5,832 nt of DNA, taken from contig DPLR01000393.1 of NCBI GenBank assembly GCA_003541895.1, positions 585-6,416 on the forward strand, in the 5' to 3' direction. The position numbers were made by a program, and so were the translations under genes. Below the pieces are notes generated by a model. The model was given only the letters and a program-made list of their open reading frames with translations. It searched no databases and was not told the origin of the DNA. Position 1 is the first letter of the stretch. Each line of letters starts with the position of its first letter. This document shows positions 1-5,832 of the stretch, one piece after another. The stretch is from Cytophagales bacterium. GTDB lineage: Bacteria; Bacteroidota; Bacteroidia; Cytophagales; Cyclobacteriaceae.

Positions 1-715
<715 letters not shown>

Positions 716-755
716 TTAGGATTAGGTTGAGTAAGTGATTTTCTATTTTGATTTC

Positions 756-1865
756 TTAGTTATTTACCAATACGCTTTTGCTCTTTTTAACCATTGAAAC
801 GAACTGATCAAAGAGGTAATTTGAATCATGAGGACCAGGGGAAGCCTCCGGGTGATATTGAACTGAAAATGCTTTTTTGTTTTTCAAACGGATACCCATG
901 ATCGTGTTGTCGTTCAAGTGCATGTGAGTAACCTCCACATCCGGATTTTTTTCGATGTCTTTTTCATTTACACCAAACCCGTGATTCTGTGAAGTCATTT
1001 CGCCCAACCCGGTAAGTAAATTTTTTACCGGATGGTTCAACCCGCGATGGCCATGGTGCATTTTGTAAGTGGTCAATCCGCAAGCCAATGCCAATATCTG
1101 ATGACCAAGGCAAATGCCAAAAACCGGTTTGTCGGTAGCTAAAATTTCCTGAACGGTTTTGATGGCATAGTTCATCACCGATGGATCGCCAGGGCCATTC
1201 GACAAAAAATATCCATCCGGGTTCCAAGCCTCCATCTCATTCAATGTTGTTTTGGCAGGAAAAACCTGAATGTAACACCCGCGTGAAGCAAGATTTCTTA
1301 GAATATTTTTTTTGATGCCATAATCCAGAGCGGCAATCTTAAAAGGTGAATTCGGTTCACCTACGAAGTAAGGCTTCTTAGTGCTAACAATGGAAGATAG
1401 TTCCAGCCCATCCATCGAAGGCACTTTCTTCAACTCTTCCTTCAATTGATCGAGTGAGTGTTCGGATGAAATGATGGCGTTCATGGCTCCCTTGCTTCGG
1501 ATGTGACGAACCAATTTCCGAGTATCAACATCGGCAATGCCTACAATGTTATTCCTCTCTAAATAGTCTTGCAGGCTTTCTTTAGAGGTTTTGCGGCTGA
1601 ACTCGTCTGAGAATTCGTTTACAACTATTCCGCTGATCTGCGGATGAGCAGACTCTTGCTCTTCGTTTACAGTTCCGTAATTACCAATATGAGCCGTGGT
1701 ATTCACAACGATTTGGCCATAATAGGAAGGATCGGTATAAATTTCCTGATAGCCCGTCATTCCTGTGTTGAAACAAATTTCGCCACCTGAGGTGCCGCGC
1801 TTACCAATGGCACGACCTTCCAGAAAAAAACCGTCAGCGAGAAGAAGTAATGCTTTGTCTGCCAT
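756..1865 (-). CDS. carA: Carbamoyl-phosphate synthase small (glutaminase) subunit
   Basis: This 369-aa subunit hydrolyses glutamine and passes ammonia to the large subunit CarB, which makes carbamoyl phosphate for pyrimidine and arginine synthesis in the cytoplasm. Residues 1 to about 150 form the CPSase small-chain N-terminal domain, with GEICFNTGMTGYQEI (28-42) and ADVDTRKLVRHIR (111-123). Residues from about 175 to 360 are a class I glutamine amidotransferase domain: LSNGPGDP (221-228), the nucleophile Cys252 in GICLGHQ, SQNHGF (292-297), and the His338/Glu340 pair in QYHPEASPGPHDS. All three catalytic residues are present, so the enzyme should be active. Length is close to the family norm of 360-380. 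The ATG at 1865 gives the expected family N-terminus and lies 16 bp from a promoter-like element. carB is not in the window. eno follows 46 bp downstream, probably in the same transcript. No pyrimidine attenuator or leader peptide was seen upstream. Confidence 0.98.
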   Translation of the reverse strand: MADKALLLLADGFFLEGRAIGKRGTSGGEICFNTGMTGYQEIYTDPSYYGQIVVNTTAHIGNYGTVNEEQESAHPQISGIVVNEFSDEFSRKTSKESLQDYLERNNIVGIADVDTRKLVRHIRSKGAMNAIISSEHSLDQLKEELKKVPSMDGLELSSIVSTKKPYFVGEPNSPFKIAALDYGIKKNILRNLASRGCYIQVFPAKTTLNEMEAWNPDGYFLSNGPGDPSVMNYAIKTVQEILATDKPVFGICLGHQILALACGLTTYKMHHGHRGLNHPVKNLLTGLGEMTSQNHGFGVNEKDIEKNPDVEVTHMHLNDNTIMGIRLKNKKAFSVQYHPEASPGPHDSNYLFDQFVSMVKKSKSVLVNN

Positions 1866-1881
1866 GAGAGGTTAAATTTTG

Positions 1882-1889
1882 CAAAAATA
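1882..1889 (-). promoter_or_regulatory. Probable carA promoter, -7 element TATTTTTG
   Basis: On the minus strand, TATTTTTG matches the Bacteroidota sigma-A -7 consensus TAnnTTTG at every defined position. A TTCG 17 bases further upstream (one mismatch to the -33 TTTG) sits at an acceptable spacing. Transcription would begin about 10 nt before the carA ATG, giving a very short leader. A perfect 10-bp palindrome, TTTTGCAAAA (1877-1886), overlaps the end of the element and the expected start point. It could be an operator or chance in AT-rich DNA. The start site has not been measured, so this is motif-based only. Confidence 0.5.
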
Positions 1890-1951
1890 ACTTCTTATGG
1901 CCTAATCGAACAGGTATTTTTTTTCGAAATTTATGCTATCGATTTAAGCCT

Positions 1952-2233
1952 ATGAAAAAGTACCTTTTAGTTTTCTTTTGTTTGATGTTGGCGTGTGGAG
2001 CAGCTTTTGCGCAAGGCAAGGACAAAAAAATAAAAACAAAAAAGCTAAGTAAAGAAGAAGCGGCCAATATGACCCAAGAGCAGCGACTGGCCCACGAAAA
2101 CGCCCGTATCACAAAAGATGGAAAGAAAAAAATGAGCGCGAAACAGAAGGCCAAAGTTCAACGCAAACAAGCCAGGGCAGCAAAAAGCACAAAAGCTCCT
2201 AAAAACGGGCCACGGCCAAAACCTAAAGATTGA
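1952..2233 (+). CDS. Small, highly basic exported protein of unknown function
   Basis: I do not recognise this 93-aa protein. Residues 1-20 look like a Sec signal peptide: a short basic start (MKK), a hydrophobic core (YLLVFFCLMLACG) and an AFA|Q cleavage site before Gln21. The mature part of about 73 residues has about 25 Lys/Arg against about 7 Asp/Glu and contains no Cys, aromatic residue or membrane segment. A middle section (about 33-52, MTQEQRLAHENARI) is more balanced and probably helical, followed by a Lys/Gln/Ala-rich stretch and a Pro/Lys tail. It is the only plus-strand gene here, running opposite to both neighbours (carA divergent, 86 bp; rplQ convergent, 71 bp). The signal peptide, the clean ATG and a hairpin terminator 22 bases after its TGA support a real gene. 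No Shine-Dalgarno sequence is visible. Its charge recalls ribosomal proteins, but the export signal argues for the periplasm, perhaps binding a polyanion or envelope component (inference). Cys15 as a lipoprotein site is less likely. Confidence 0.75.
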   Translation: MKKYLLVFFCLMLACGAAFAQGKDKKIKTKKLSKEEAANMTQEQRLAHENARITKDGKKKMSAKQKAKVQRKQARAAKSTKAPKNGPRPKPKD

Positions 2234-2255
2234 TTATTGAAAGCTTCTTAAAAGC

Positions 2256-2286
2256 AAAAAGGATTGAGTTGCCTCAATCCTTTTTT
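2256..2286. terminator. Bidirectional intrinsic terminator between convergent genes
   Basis: A perfect 8-bp stem, GGATTGAG (2261-2268) with CTCAATCC (2273-2280), closes a TTGC tetraloop. It is flanked by AAAAA on the left and TTTTTT on the right, which can extend the stem to 13 bp. Read on the plus strand it ends the small basic protein gene (stop at 2233). Read on the minus strand, the A-tract becomes a U-tract and it ends the ribosomal operon after rplQ (stop at 2305). Its place between two convergent stops fits this dual role. Confidence 0.9.
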
Positions 2287-2304
2287 ATATCATAATCAAT
2301 TCGA

Positions 2305-2826
2305 CTATTCTTTCTTCTTAGTCGTTTTCTTGTCAGCCTTTTTAGGTTTTTCTTCGACTGAAGTCTCTGCAGTTGGAGTTGCCTCAACAGCGCCTTCCTC
2401 TTTTTTACCTTTGCGGCTTCTGCGTGTCTTGGCTTTCTTAACAGATCCGTCTTTAGTGTAGAGATCATTGAAATCTACTAGCTCCATTAAGCACATATCG
2501 GCAGCATCGCCTAAGCGAGGATCGCTTAACTTGATGATACGAGTATAGCCACCTGGACGATCTGCAGTACGGCCTGCAACTTCGCCAAACAAAGTTTTAA
2601 CCGACTCCTTATTTTGAAGGTAAGCAAAAACAGTTCTGCGTGAATGCGTAGAATCAGTCTTCGCTTTTGTAATCAAAGGCTCAACATATTTTTTAAGCTC
2701 TTTCGCTTTGGCCACTGTGGTGGTAATCCTTTTGTTGAGGATAAGCGAAGAAGCCATATTTGAAAGAAGGGCATGCCTGTGGGCAGCGGTTCTTCCTAAA
2801 TGGTTTACTTTTTTACCGTGTCTCAT
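2305..2826 (-). CDS. rplQ: 50S ribosomal protein L17 (bL17) with extended C-terminal tail
   Basis: L17 is a structural protein of the large ribosomal subunit. Residues 1 to about 122 match the family: [20 protein letters not shown] at the start, [19 protein letters not shown] (41-59), [11 protein letters not shown] (90-100) and MELVDFN (114-120). After that comes a tail of about 50 residues (123-173) that E. coli L17 (127 aa) lacks. It is rich in Lys, Glu, Ala, Thr and Pro, starts with a basic [13 protein letters not shown] patch and ends in a Lys-rich stretch. It looks disordered. Such tails are common in Bacteroidota. The ATG at 2826-2824 shares its A with the rpoA stop (TAATG), which suggests translation by reinitiation after rpoA. 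This is the last gene of the operon before the hairpin at 2256-2286. Confidence 0.98.
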   Translation of the reverse strand: MRHGKKVNHLGRTAAHRHALLSNMASSLILNKRITTTVAKAKELKKYVEPLITKAKTDSTHSRRTVFAYLQNKESVKTLFGEVAGRTADRPGGYTRIIKLSDPRLGDAADMCLMELVDFNDLYTKDGSVKKAKTRRSRKGKKEEGAVEATPTAETSVEEKPKKADKKTTKKKE

Positions 2827-3815
2827 TAGTCTTCGTCCAGTTTATATTTGGAAAGATCCATTCCGAAAGTCAGGTTCTTGTCAGACACCAATTGCTCTAA
2901 TTCAGCAAGTGATTTCTTTCCGAAGTTTCTGAATTTCATCATGTCAGAAATATCAAGTTGTACAAGGTCACCCAATGTTTTTACATCAGCAGCCTTCAAG
3001 CAGTTGTAGGCACGAACTGAAAGGTCAAGGTCATGCAGTTGTGTCTTCAACAACTTGCGCATGTGCAGCATCTCTTCATCTACCTGCTCAACTTCAGCGT
3101 CTTTTGCCGTTTCGAGTTCGATCGATTTATCAGAGAATAAACGGAAGTGTTGGATCAAAATGAAAGCTGCACCTTCCAATGCCTTTTCAGGATGGATAGA
3201 ACCATCTGTTTCAATCTCGATCATCAATTTCTCGTAGTCAGTCTTCTGCTCAACGCGCGTGTTCTCAACGCTGTACTTTACATTCTTTATCGGAGTAAAA
3301 ATAGCATCAATGGGAATGAATCCGAAAACTTGCTCATTAGGTTTGTTTTCTTCTGCTGGCAAGTAACCACGGCCTTTTTCAACGGTCAATTCTATTTCGA
3401 AATGAGCCGACTCATCAAGGTTACAGATTACATGATCCGCGTTCAAAATTTCAAATCCAGAAGTAAACTTAGCGATATCGCCAGCTTTGAATTGCTTTTG
3501 CTTCTTAATGTTAACAACGATTTTGGTATCGTTTGTATCACCTACTTTTCTGAAACGAACCTGTTTCAAATTCAAAATGATTTCTGCAACATCTTCAACC
3601 ACACCTTCGATGGTTGAGAACTCATGCAACACACCCGGGATTTTTATTCCGGTGATTGCGTATCCTTCCAATGACGACAATAAAATCCTTCTTAATGCAT
3701 TGCCGATGGTTACACCGTAACCTTTTTCCAAAGGTTTGAAGGTGAAGAGGCCATGGAAGTCGTCAGACTTTTCCATCACCACTTTGTCAGGCATTTGAAA
3801 TGCTAATATTGACAT
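2826..3815 (-). CDS. rpoA: DNA-directed RNA polymerase subunit alpha
   Basis: Alpha dimerises to seed RNA polymerase assembly, and its C-terminal domain contacts promoter DNA and activators. I place the start at the ATG 3815-3813 ([10 protein letters not shown]), giving 329 aa, the usual length. An in-frame ATG at 3860 would add 15 polar residues unlike the family and overlap the end of rpsD. The N-terminal domain (about 1-230) has the conserved [20 protein letters not shown] (31-50) and [13 protein letters not shown] (60-72). An acidic linker (about 233-253) follows. The C-terminal domain carries VRAYNCLKA with Arg268, and FGKKSLAE with Gly299, Lys301, Ser302 and Glu305. These correspond to E. 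coli Arg265, Gly296, Lys298, Ser299 and Glu302, so the DNA-contact set is intact. rpsD lies 25 bp upstream and rplQ overlaps the stop by one base. Confidence 0.98.
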   Translation of the reverse strand: MSILAFQMPDKVVMEKSDDFHGLFTFKPLEKGYGVTIGNALRRILLSSLEGYAITGIKIPGVLHEFSTIEGVVEDVAEIILNLKQVRFRKVGDTNDTKIVVNIKKQKQFKAGDIAKFTSGFEILNADHVICNLDESAHFEIELTVEKGRGYLPAEENKPNEQVFGFIPIDAIFTPIKNVKYSVENTRVEQKTDYEKLMIEIETDGSIHPEKALEGAAFILIQHFRLFSDKSIELETAKDAEVEQVDEEMLHMRKLLKTQLHDLDLSVRAYNCLKAADVKTLGDLVQLDISDMMKFRNFGKKSLAELEQLVSDKNLTFGMDLSKYKLDED

Positions 3816-3840
3816 AAGCTTATTGCGTTTTGTTTCTTTA

Positions 3841-4446
3841 TTATTTCGAGTACAATTCAACGATCAACTGCTCGTTGATGTTTTCAGGAATGTCTTCGCG
3901 AGGTGGAAGGTTGATTAACTTTCCTTCCAATTCCTTTCCATCCCATTCTAACCAATTGTATTTCTTCACGCCTTGTACTGAAAGCGCACTAGTGATTGAT
4001 TCTAAAGATTTTGATTTCTCGCGAACAGCGATTTTATCGCCAGCACGCAATGTGAATGAAGGAATGTTTACCACATCGCCATTCACCAGAATGTGCTTGT
4101 GCACCACAAGCTGTCGAGCCGCTCTGCGTGTTGGCGCTACACCCAAACGATAGACCGTATTGTCAAGACGCGCTTCCAAAAGTTGAAGCAATACTTCGCC
4201 TGTGACACCTTTCTTACGCGATGCTTTTTCGAACGTATTTTCAAACTGACGTTCTAAAACACCATAAATGTATTTTGCCTTCTGCTTTTCGGCTAACTGA
4301 GTAGCGTATTCAGAGAGTTTTCTTTTTTTGGTTTTTCCATGCTGGCCAGGCGCATAGTTCTTTTTCGCCAAAACCTTGCTTTCGCCCATAACAGGCTCAT
4401 TAAATTTTCTGGAGATTCTTACTTTGGGGCCGGTGTATCTTGCCAT
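3841..4446 (-). CDS. rpsD: 30S ribosomal protein S4 (uS4)
   Basis: S4 binds 16S rRNA early, nucleates assembly of the small-subunit body and helps control decoding accuracy. The 201-aa product has the family length. It shows the N-terminal [13 protein letters not shown], the NYAPGQHGK segment (30-38), [17 protein letters not shown] (86-102) and the S4 RNA-binding domain with [17 protein letters not shown] (107-123). The protein has no cysteine at all, so it is the zinc-free form, unlike the four-Cys S4 of some bacteria. In several bacteria S4 represses its own operon. No S4 target structure could be recognised here. It lies between rpsK (19 bp gap) and rpoA (25 bp gap). Confidence 0.98.
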   Translation of the reverse strand: MARYTGPKVRISRKFNEPVMGESKVLAKKNYAPGQHGKTKKRKLSEYATQLAEKQKAKYIYGVLERQFENTFEKASRKKGVTGEVLLQLLEARLDNTVYRLGVAPTRRAARQLVVHKHILVNGDVVNIPSFTLRAGDKIAVREKSKSLESITSALSVQGVKKYNWLEWDGKELEGKLINLPPREDIPENINEQLIVELYSK

Positions 4447-4465
4447 GATCTATTCGTTCAAAATA

Positions 4466-4873
4466 TTAAACTCTTCTTTTCTTAGGAGGACGGCATCCGT
4501 TGTGAGGAAGTGGAGTTACATCATTGATCTGCATAACTTCAATACCTGAGGCAGCGAGGCTACGAATTGCTGATTCACGACCAGCGCCAGGACCTTTAAC
4601 GAACACTTCCACTTTACGTAAGCCTAATTCAAAAGCTTTTGACGCAGCTTGCTGAGCAGCAACTTGTGCAGCATAAGGAGTGTTTTTCTTTGAGCCCTTG
4701 AAGCCCATCTTTCCTGCTGATGCCCAAGAAACGACCTGACCTGTGCTGTTAGTCAGTGAAATGATAATGTTATTGAAAGTAGCATGCACGTGAGCTTGGC
4801 CGATTGCCTCGACCACTACAGTGCGTTTCTTGCTTTTGTCTTTCTTCTTTTCAGCTACAGATGCTGTTGCCAT
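4466..4873 (-). CDS. rpsK: 30S ribosomal protein S11 (uS11)
   Basis: S11 lies on the platform of the small subunit near the mRNA exit, the region where the 3' end of 16S rRNA sits. The 135-aa product has a Lys-rich leader (1-17) and then the conserved core: [18 protein letters not shown] (25-42), [17 protein letters not shown] (54-70), [15 protein letters not shown] (92-106) and the invariant end [19 protein letters not shown] (117-135). Nothing is missing. The leader lacks any AGGAGG-like sequence and is AT-rich. Gaps are 23 bp to rpsM and 19 bp to rpsD, which fits one polycistronic transcript. Confidence 0.98.
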   Translation of the reverse strand: MATASVAEKKKDKSKKRTVVVEAIGQAHVHATFNNIIISLTNSTGQVVSWASAGKMGFKGSKKNTPYAAQVAAQQAASKAFELGLRKVEVFVKGPGAGRESAIRSLAASGIEVMQINDVTPLPHNGCRPPKKRRV

Positions 4874-4896
4874 ATGAAAAGTGTTATTGTTTTTAA

Positions 4897-5277
4897 TTAA
4901 CCTTTAGTTGCCTTCTTTTTATTAGCTACCGTCTTGCGCTTACCCTTGCGAGTACGTGCGTTGTTTTTGGTAGTCTGACCTCGCACAGGAAGTCCTTTAC
5001 GATGACGGAGACCACGGTAACATCCAATATCCATCAAGCGCTTGATGCCCAATTGAATTTCAGATTTGAGTGCCCCTTCAATGCGGAACCGCTCAGCGAT
5101 GATCGCACGAATCGCATTTGATTCTTCATCAGTCCAATCTTTTACCTTCTTATCCCAATTCACTTTGGCTTGAGTAAGAATACTTTGAGCCGACTTGCGT
5201 CCGAGCCCAAAAATGTAAGTAAGGCCGATTTCGCCTCGCTTGTTATCCGGAATATCTACACCTGCAATACGTGCCAT
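4897..5277 (-). CDS. rpsM: 30S ribosomal protein S13 (uS13)
   Basis: S13 sits in the head of the small subunit and contacts tRNA and bridges to the large subunit. The 126-aa product has [15 protein letters not shown] at the start, [14 protein letters not shown] (21-34, helix-two-turn-helix type), [21 protein letters not shown] (81-101) and a basic tail [21 protein letters not shown], all standard for the family. The ATG at 5277 is three bases after the rpmJ stop. A CAAGGA six bases upstream of the start looks like a weak Shine-Dalgarno site, but it is also the coding sequence of the last two rpmJ residues, so it may be coincidence. Confidence 0.98.
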   Translation of the reverse strand: MARIAGVDIPDNKRGEIGLTYIFGLGRKSAQSILTQAKVNWDKKVKDWTDEESNAIRAIIAERFRIEGALKSEIQLGIKRLMDIGCYRGLRHRKGLPVRGQTTKNNARTRKGKRKTVANKKKATKG

Positions 5278-5280
5278 AGT

Positions 5281-5397
5281 TTATCCTTGTCTTTGTTTAT
5301 ACCTTGGATTCTTCTTGTTGATTACATACAACTTGCCTTTGCGTCTGATGATCTTACACTCAGCGCTGCGCTTTTTAATTGATGCCCTTACTTTCAT
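5281..5397 (-). CDS. rpmJ: 50S ribosomal protein L36 (bL36), zinc-free form
   Basis: L36 is the smallest large-subunit protein and packs against 23S rRNA. The minus strand from ATG 5397-5395 to TAA 5283-5281 encodes 38 aa, exactly the classical length. It starts [10 protein letters not shown] and ends RYKQRQG, both typical. In zinc-binding L36 of E. coli the ligands are Cys11, Cys14, Cys27 and His33. Here these positions are Ser11, Cys14, Asn27 and Tyr33, so only one ligand remains and zinc cannot be held in the usual way. This is the 'C-minus' type known from Bacteroidota. The gene is 2 bp after infA and 3 bp before rpsM, so the three are likely translated from one message. Confidence 0.97.
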   Translation of the reverse strand: MKVRASIKKRSAECKIIRRKGKLYVINKKNPRYKQRQG

Positions 5398-5399
5398 AC

Positions 5400-5618
5400 T
5401 TATTTGTATCTAAAAGTTATTCTTCCCTTTGTCAAATCATAAGGCGACATTTCTAGCCTAACTCTATCACCAGGTAAAATCCGGATGTAGTGCATCCTCA
5501 TCTTACCTGAAATATGTGCCAACACCTCGTGGCCATTTTCCAACTGCACTTTGAACATCGCATTGGACAAAGCCTCGAGTATCGTTCCGTCTTGTTCTAT
5601 CGACTTTTGCTTCGCCAT
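5400..5618 (-). CDS. infA: Translation initiation factor IF-1
   Basis: IF-1 binds the ribosomal A site during initiation and works with IF-2 and IF-3. The 72-aa product has the exact family length and is a single S1-type OB fold: [19 protein letters not shown] (1-19), [20 protein letters not shown] (22-41), [20 protein letters not shown] (46-65) and the closing RITFRYK. The start ATG (5618-5616) lies inside the 3' end of map in another frame, so the first seven codons are read twice. No Shine-Dalgarno sequence is visible, and coupling to map translation is likely. It is followed 2 bp later by rpmJ. Confidence 0.98.
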   Translation of the reverse strand: MAKQKSIEQDGTILEALSNAMFKVQLENGHEVLAHISGKMRMHYIRILPGDRVRLEMSPYDLTKGRITFRYK

Positions 5619-5832
5619 TTAAACTTATAATTCTCTTCGATGTATTCGTGTGTTGTTACTATTTCAGTTCCGTCTTCAAAGATCGCCACCATGTGGTCAA
5701 AGTGCGCTGATGGTTTGTGATCGCCCGTCTTAATCGTCCATCCGTCTTTCTCTTGGATCACGTTCTTGGTTCCCATATTGATCATCGGTTCTATGGCGAA
5801 AACCATTCCTGGTATGATCTTAGGCCCCTTGC
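5597..5832 (-). CDS. map: Methionine aminopeptidase type I, C-terminal 77 residues (5' end outside window)
   Basis: This metalloenzyme removes the initiator methionine from new proteins. Only the C-terminal 77 codons are visible, entering from the right edge with KGPKIIPG and ending at TAG 5599-5597. Family marks are [12 protein letters not shown], whose Glu (residue 14 of the visible part) equals metal ligand Glu204 of E. coli, then [18 protein letters not shown], and finally GTEIVTT. The usual SAQ(F/Y)EH motif carries the bridging ligand Glu235. Here that place holds Asp (codon 5698-5696), with exactly the same 31-residue distance from the first Glu. The tail ends in a basic KFKWRSKSR. The stop lies 22 bp inside infA. 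An in-frame ATG at 5806 is internal, not the start. A place between secY and infA is usual in this phylum. Confidence 0.93.
   Translation of the reverse strand, partial: KGPKIIPGMVFAIEPMINMGTKNVIQEKDGWTIKTGDHKPSAHFDHMVAIFEDGTEIVTTHEYIEENYKFKWRSKSR

Noticed and set aside
1915..1922. Plus-strand TATTTTTT as promoter for the small basic gene
   Set aside because: It matches 7 of 8 positions to TAnnTTTG but lies in a T-run and has no TTG at the right distance upstream. Too weak to list; TAAATTTTG at 1873-1881 also has wrong internal spacing.
1982..1999. Possible lipoprotein lipobox (MLAC, Cys15) in the small basic protein
   Set aside because: Position -3 is Met rather than Leu/Val/Ile, and a good AFA|Q signal peptidase I site follows five residues later. 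Not excluded, but less likely.
1936..2154. Minus-strand open frame with hydrophobic sequence opposite the small basic gene
   Set aside because: Its hydrophobic Phe/Leu-rich character is the complement of Lys codons (AAA/AAG to TTT/CTT). The plus-strand frame has a proper signal peptide and terminator.
2376..2387. A 12-bp exact repeat (GAGTTGCCTCAA) of the terminator loop region inside rplQ
   Set aside because: It is within the coding sequence for the L17 tail, does not form the full hairpin and has no T-tract, so it is probably chance.
3147..3617. Plus-strand 156-codon open frame inside rpoA
   Set aside because: It is entirely antisense to conserved alpha-subunit sequence and has no recognisable domain.
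3816..3860. Upstream in-frame ATG extending rpoA by 15 residues
   Set aside because: The extra residues (rich in Asn, Lys, Thr) do not resemble the alpha N-terminus, would overlap the end of rpsD, and [10 protein letters not shown] at 3815 gives the normal 329-aa length.

Overview
The window is a piece of a bacterial chromosome from Bacteroidota, probably the Cytophagales/Flavobacteriia side. This is inferred from protein character, not from a search. The clues are: a ribosomal protein L36 without its zinc ligands, an L17 with a long charged tail, a TAnnTTTG-type promoter element, almost no Shine-Dalgarno sequences, and the gene order map-infA-rpmJ-rpsM-rpsK-rpsD-rpoA-rplQ followed by carA-eno.

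Right part (5832 down to 2305, minus strand): the distal end of the large ribosomal protein operon. It starts inside map (methionine aminopeptidase, 5' end outside the window) and runs through infA (IF-1), rpmJ (L36), rpsM (S13), rpsK (S11), rpsD (S4), rpoA (RNA polymerase alpha) and rplQ (L17). The genes are packed tightly: map overlaps infA by 22 bp, infA-rpmJ and rpmJ-rpsM are 2-3 bp apart, the next three gaps are 19-25 bp, and rpoA and rplQ share one base (TAATG). Together they supply ribosome assembly, initiation, N-terminal Met removal and the polymerase assembly platform.

Middle (2304 to 1866): a break in this minus-strand series. A strong hairpin with an A-tract on one side and a T-tract on the other (2256-2286) can terminate transcription in both directions. 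Next to it, on the plus strand and convergent with rplQ, is a 93-aa gene for a small, very basic protein with a signal peptide and no recognised family.

Left part (1865 to 1, minus strand): carA (glutaminase subunit of carbamoyl-phosphate synthetase), with a likely promoter of its own, then eno (enolase). The first 236 codons of eno are present and its 3' half is outside the window. Only 46 bp separate carA from eno, with no visible terminator or promoter, so they are probably cotranscribed.

No RNA genes, mobile elements, CRISPR arrays or gene-free stretches over 300 bases were seen. Most of the window is conserved housekeeping sequence. The points most worth a second look are the secreted basic protein inserted in a conserved neighbourhood, and a Glu-to-Asp change at a metal-ligand position in map.
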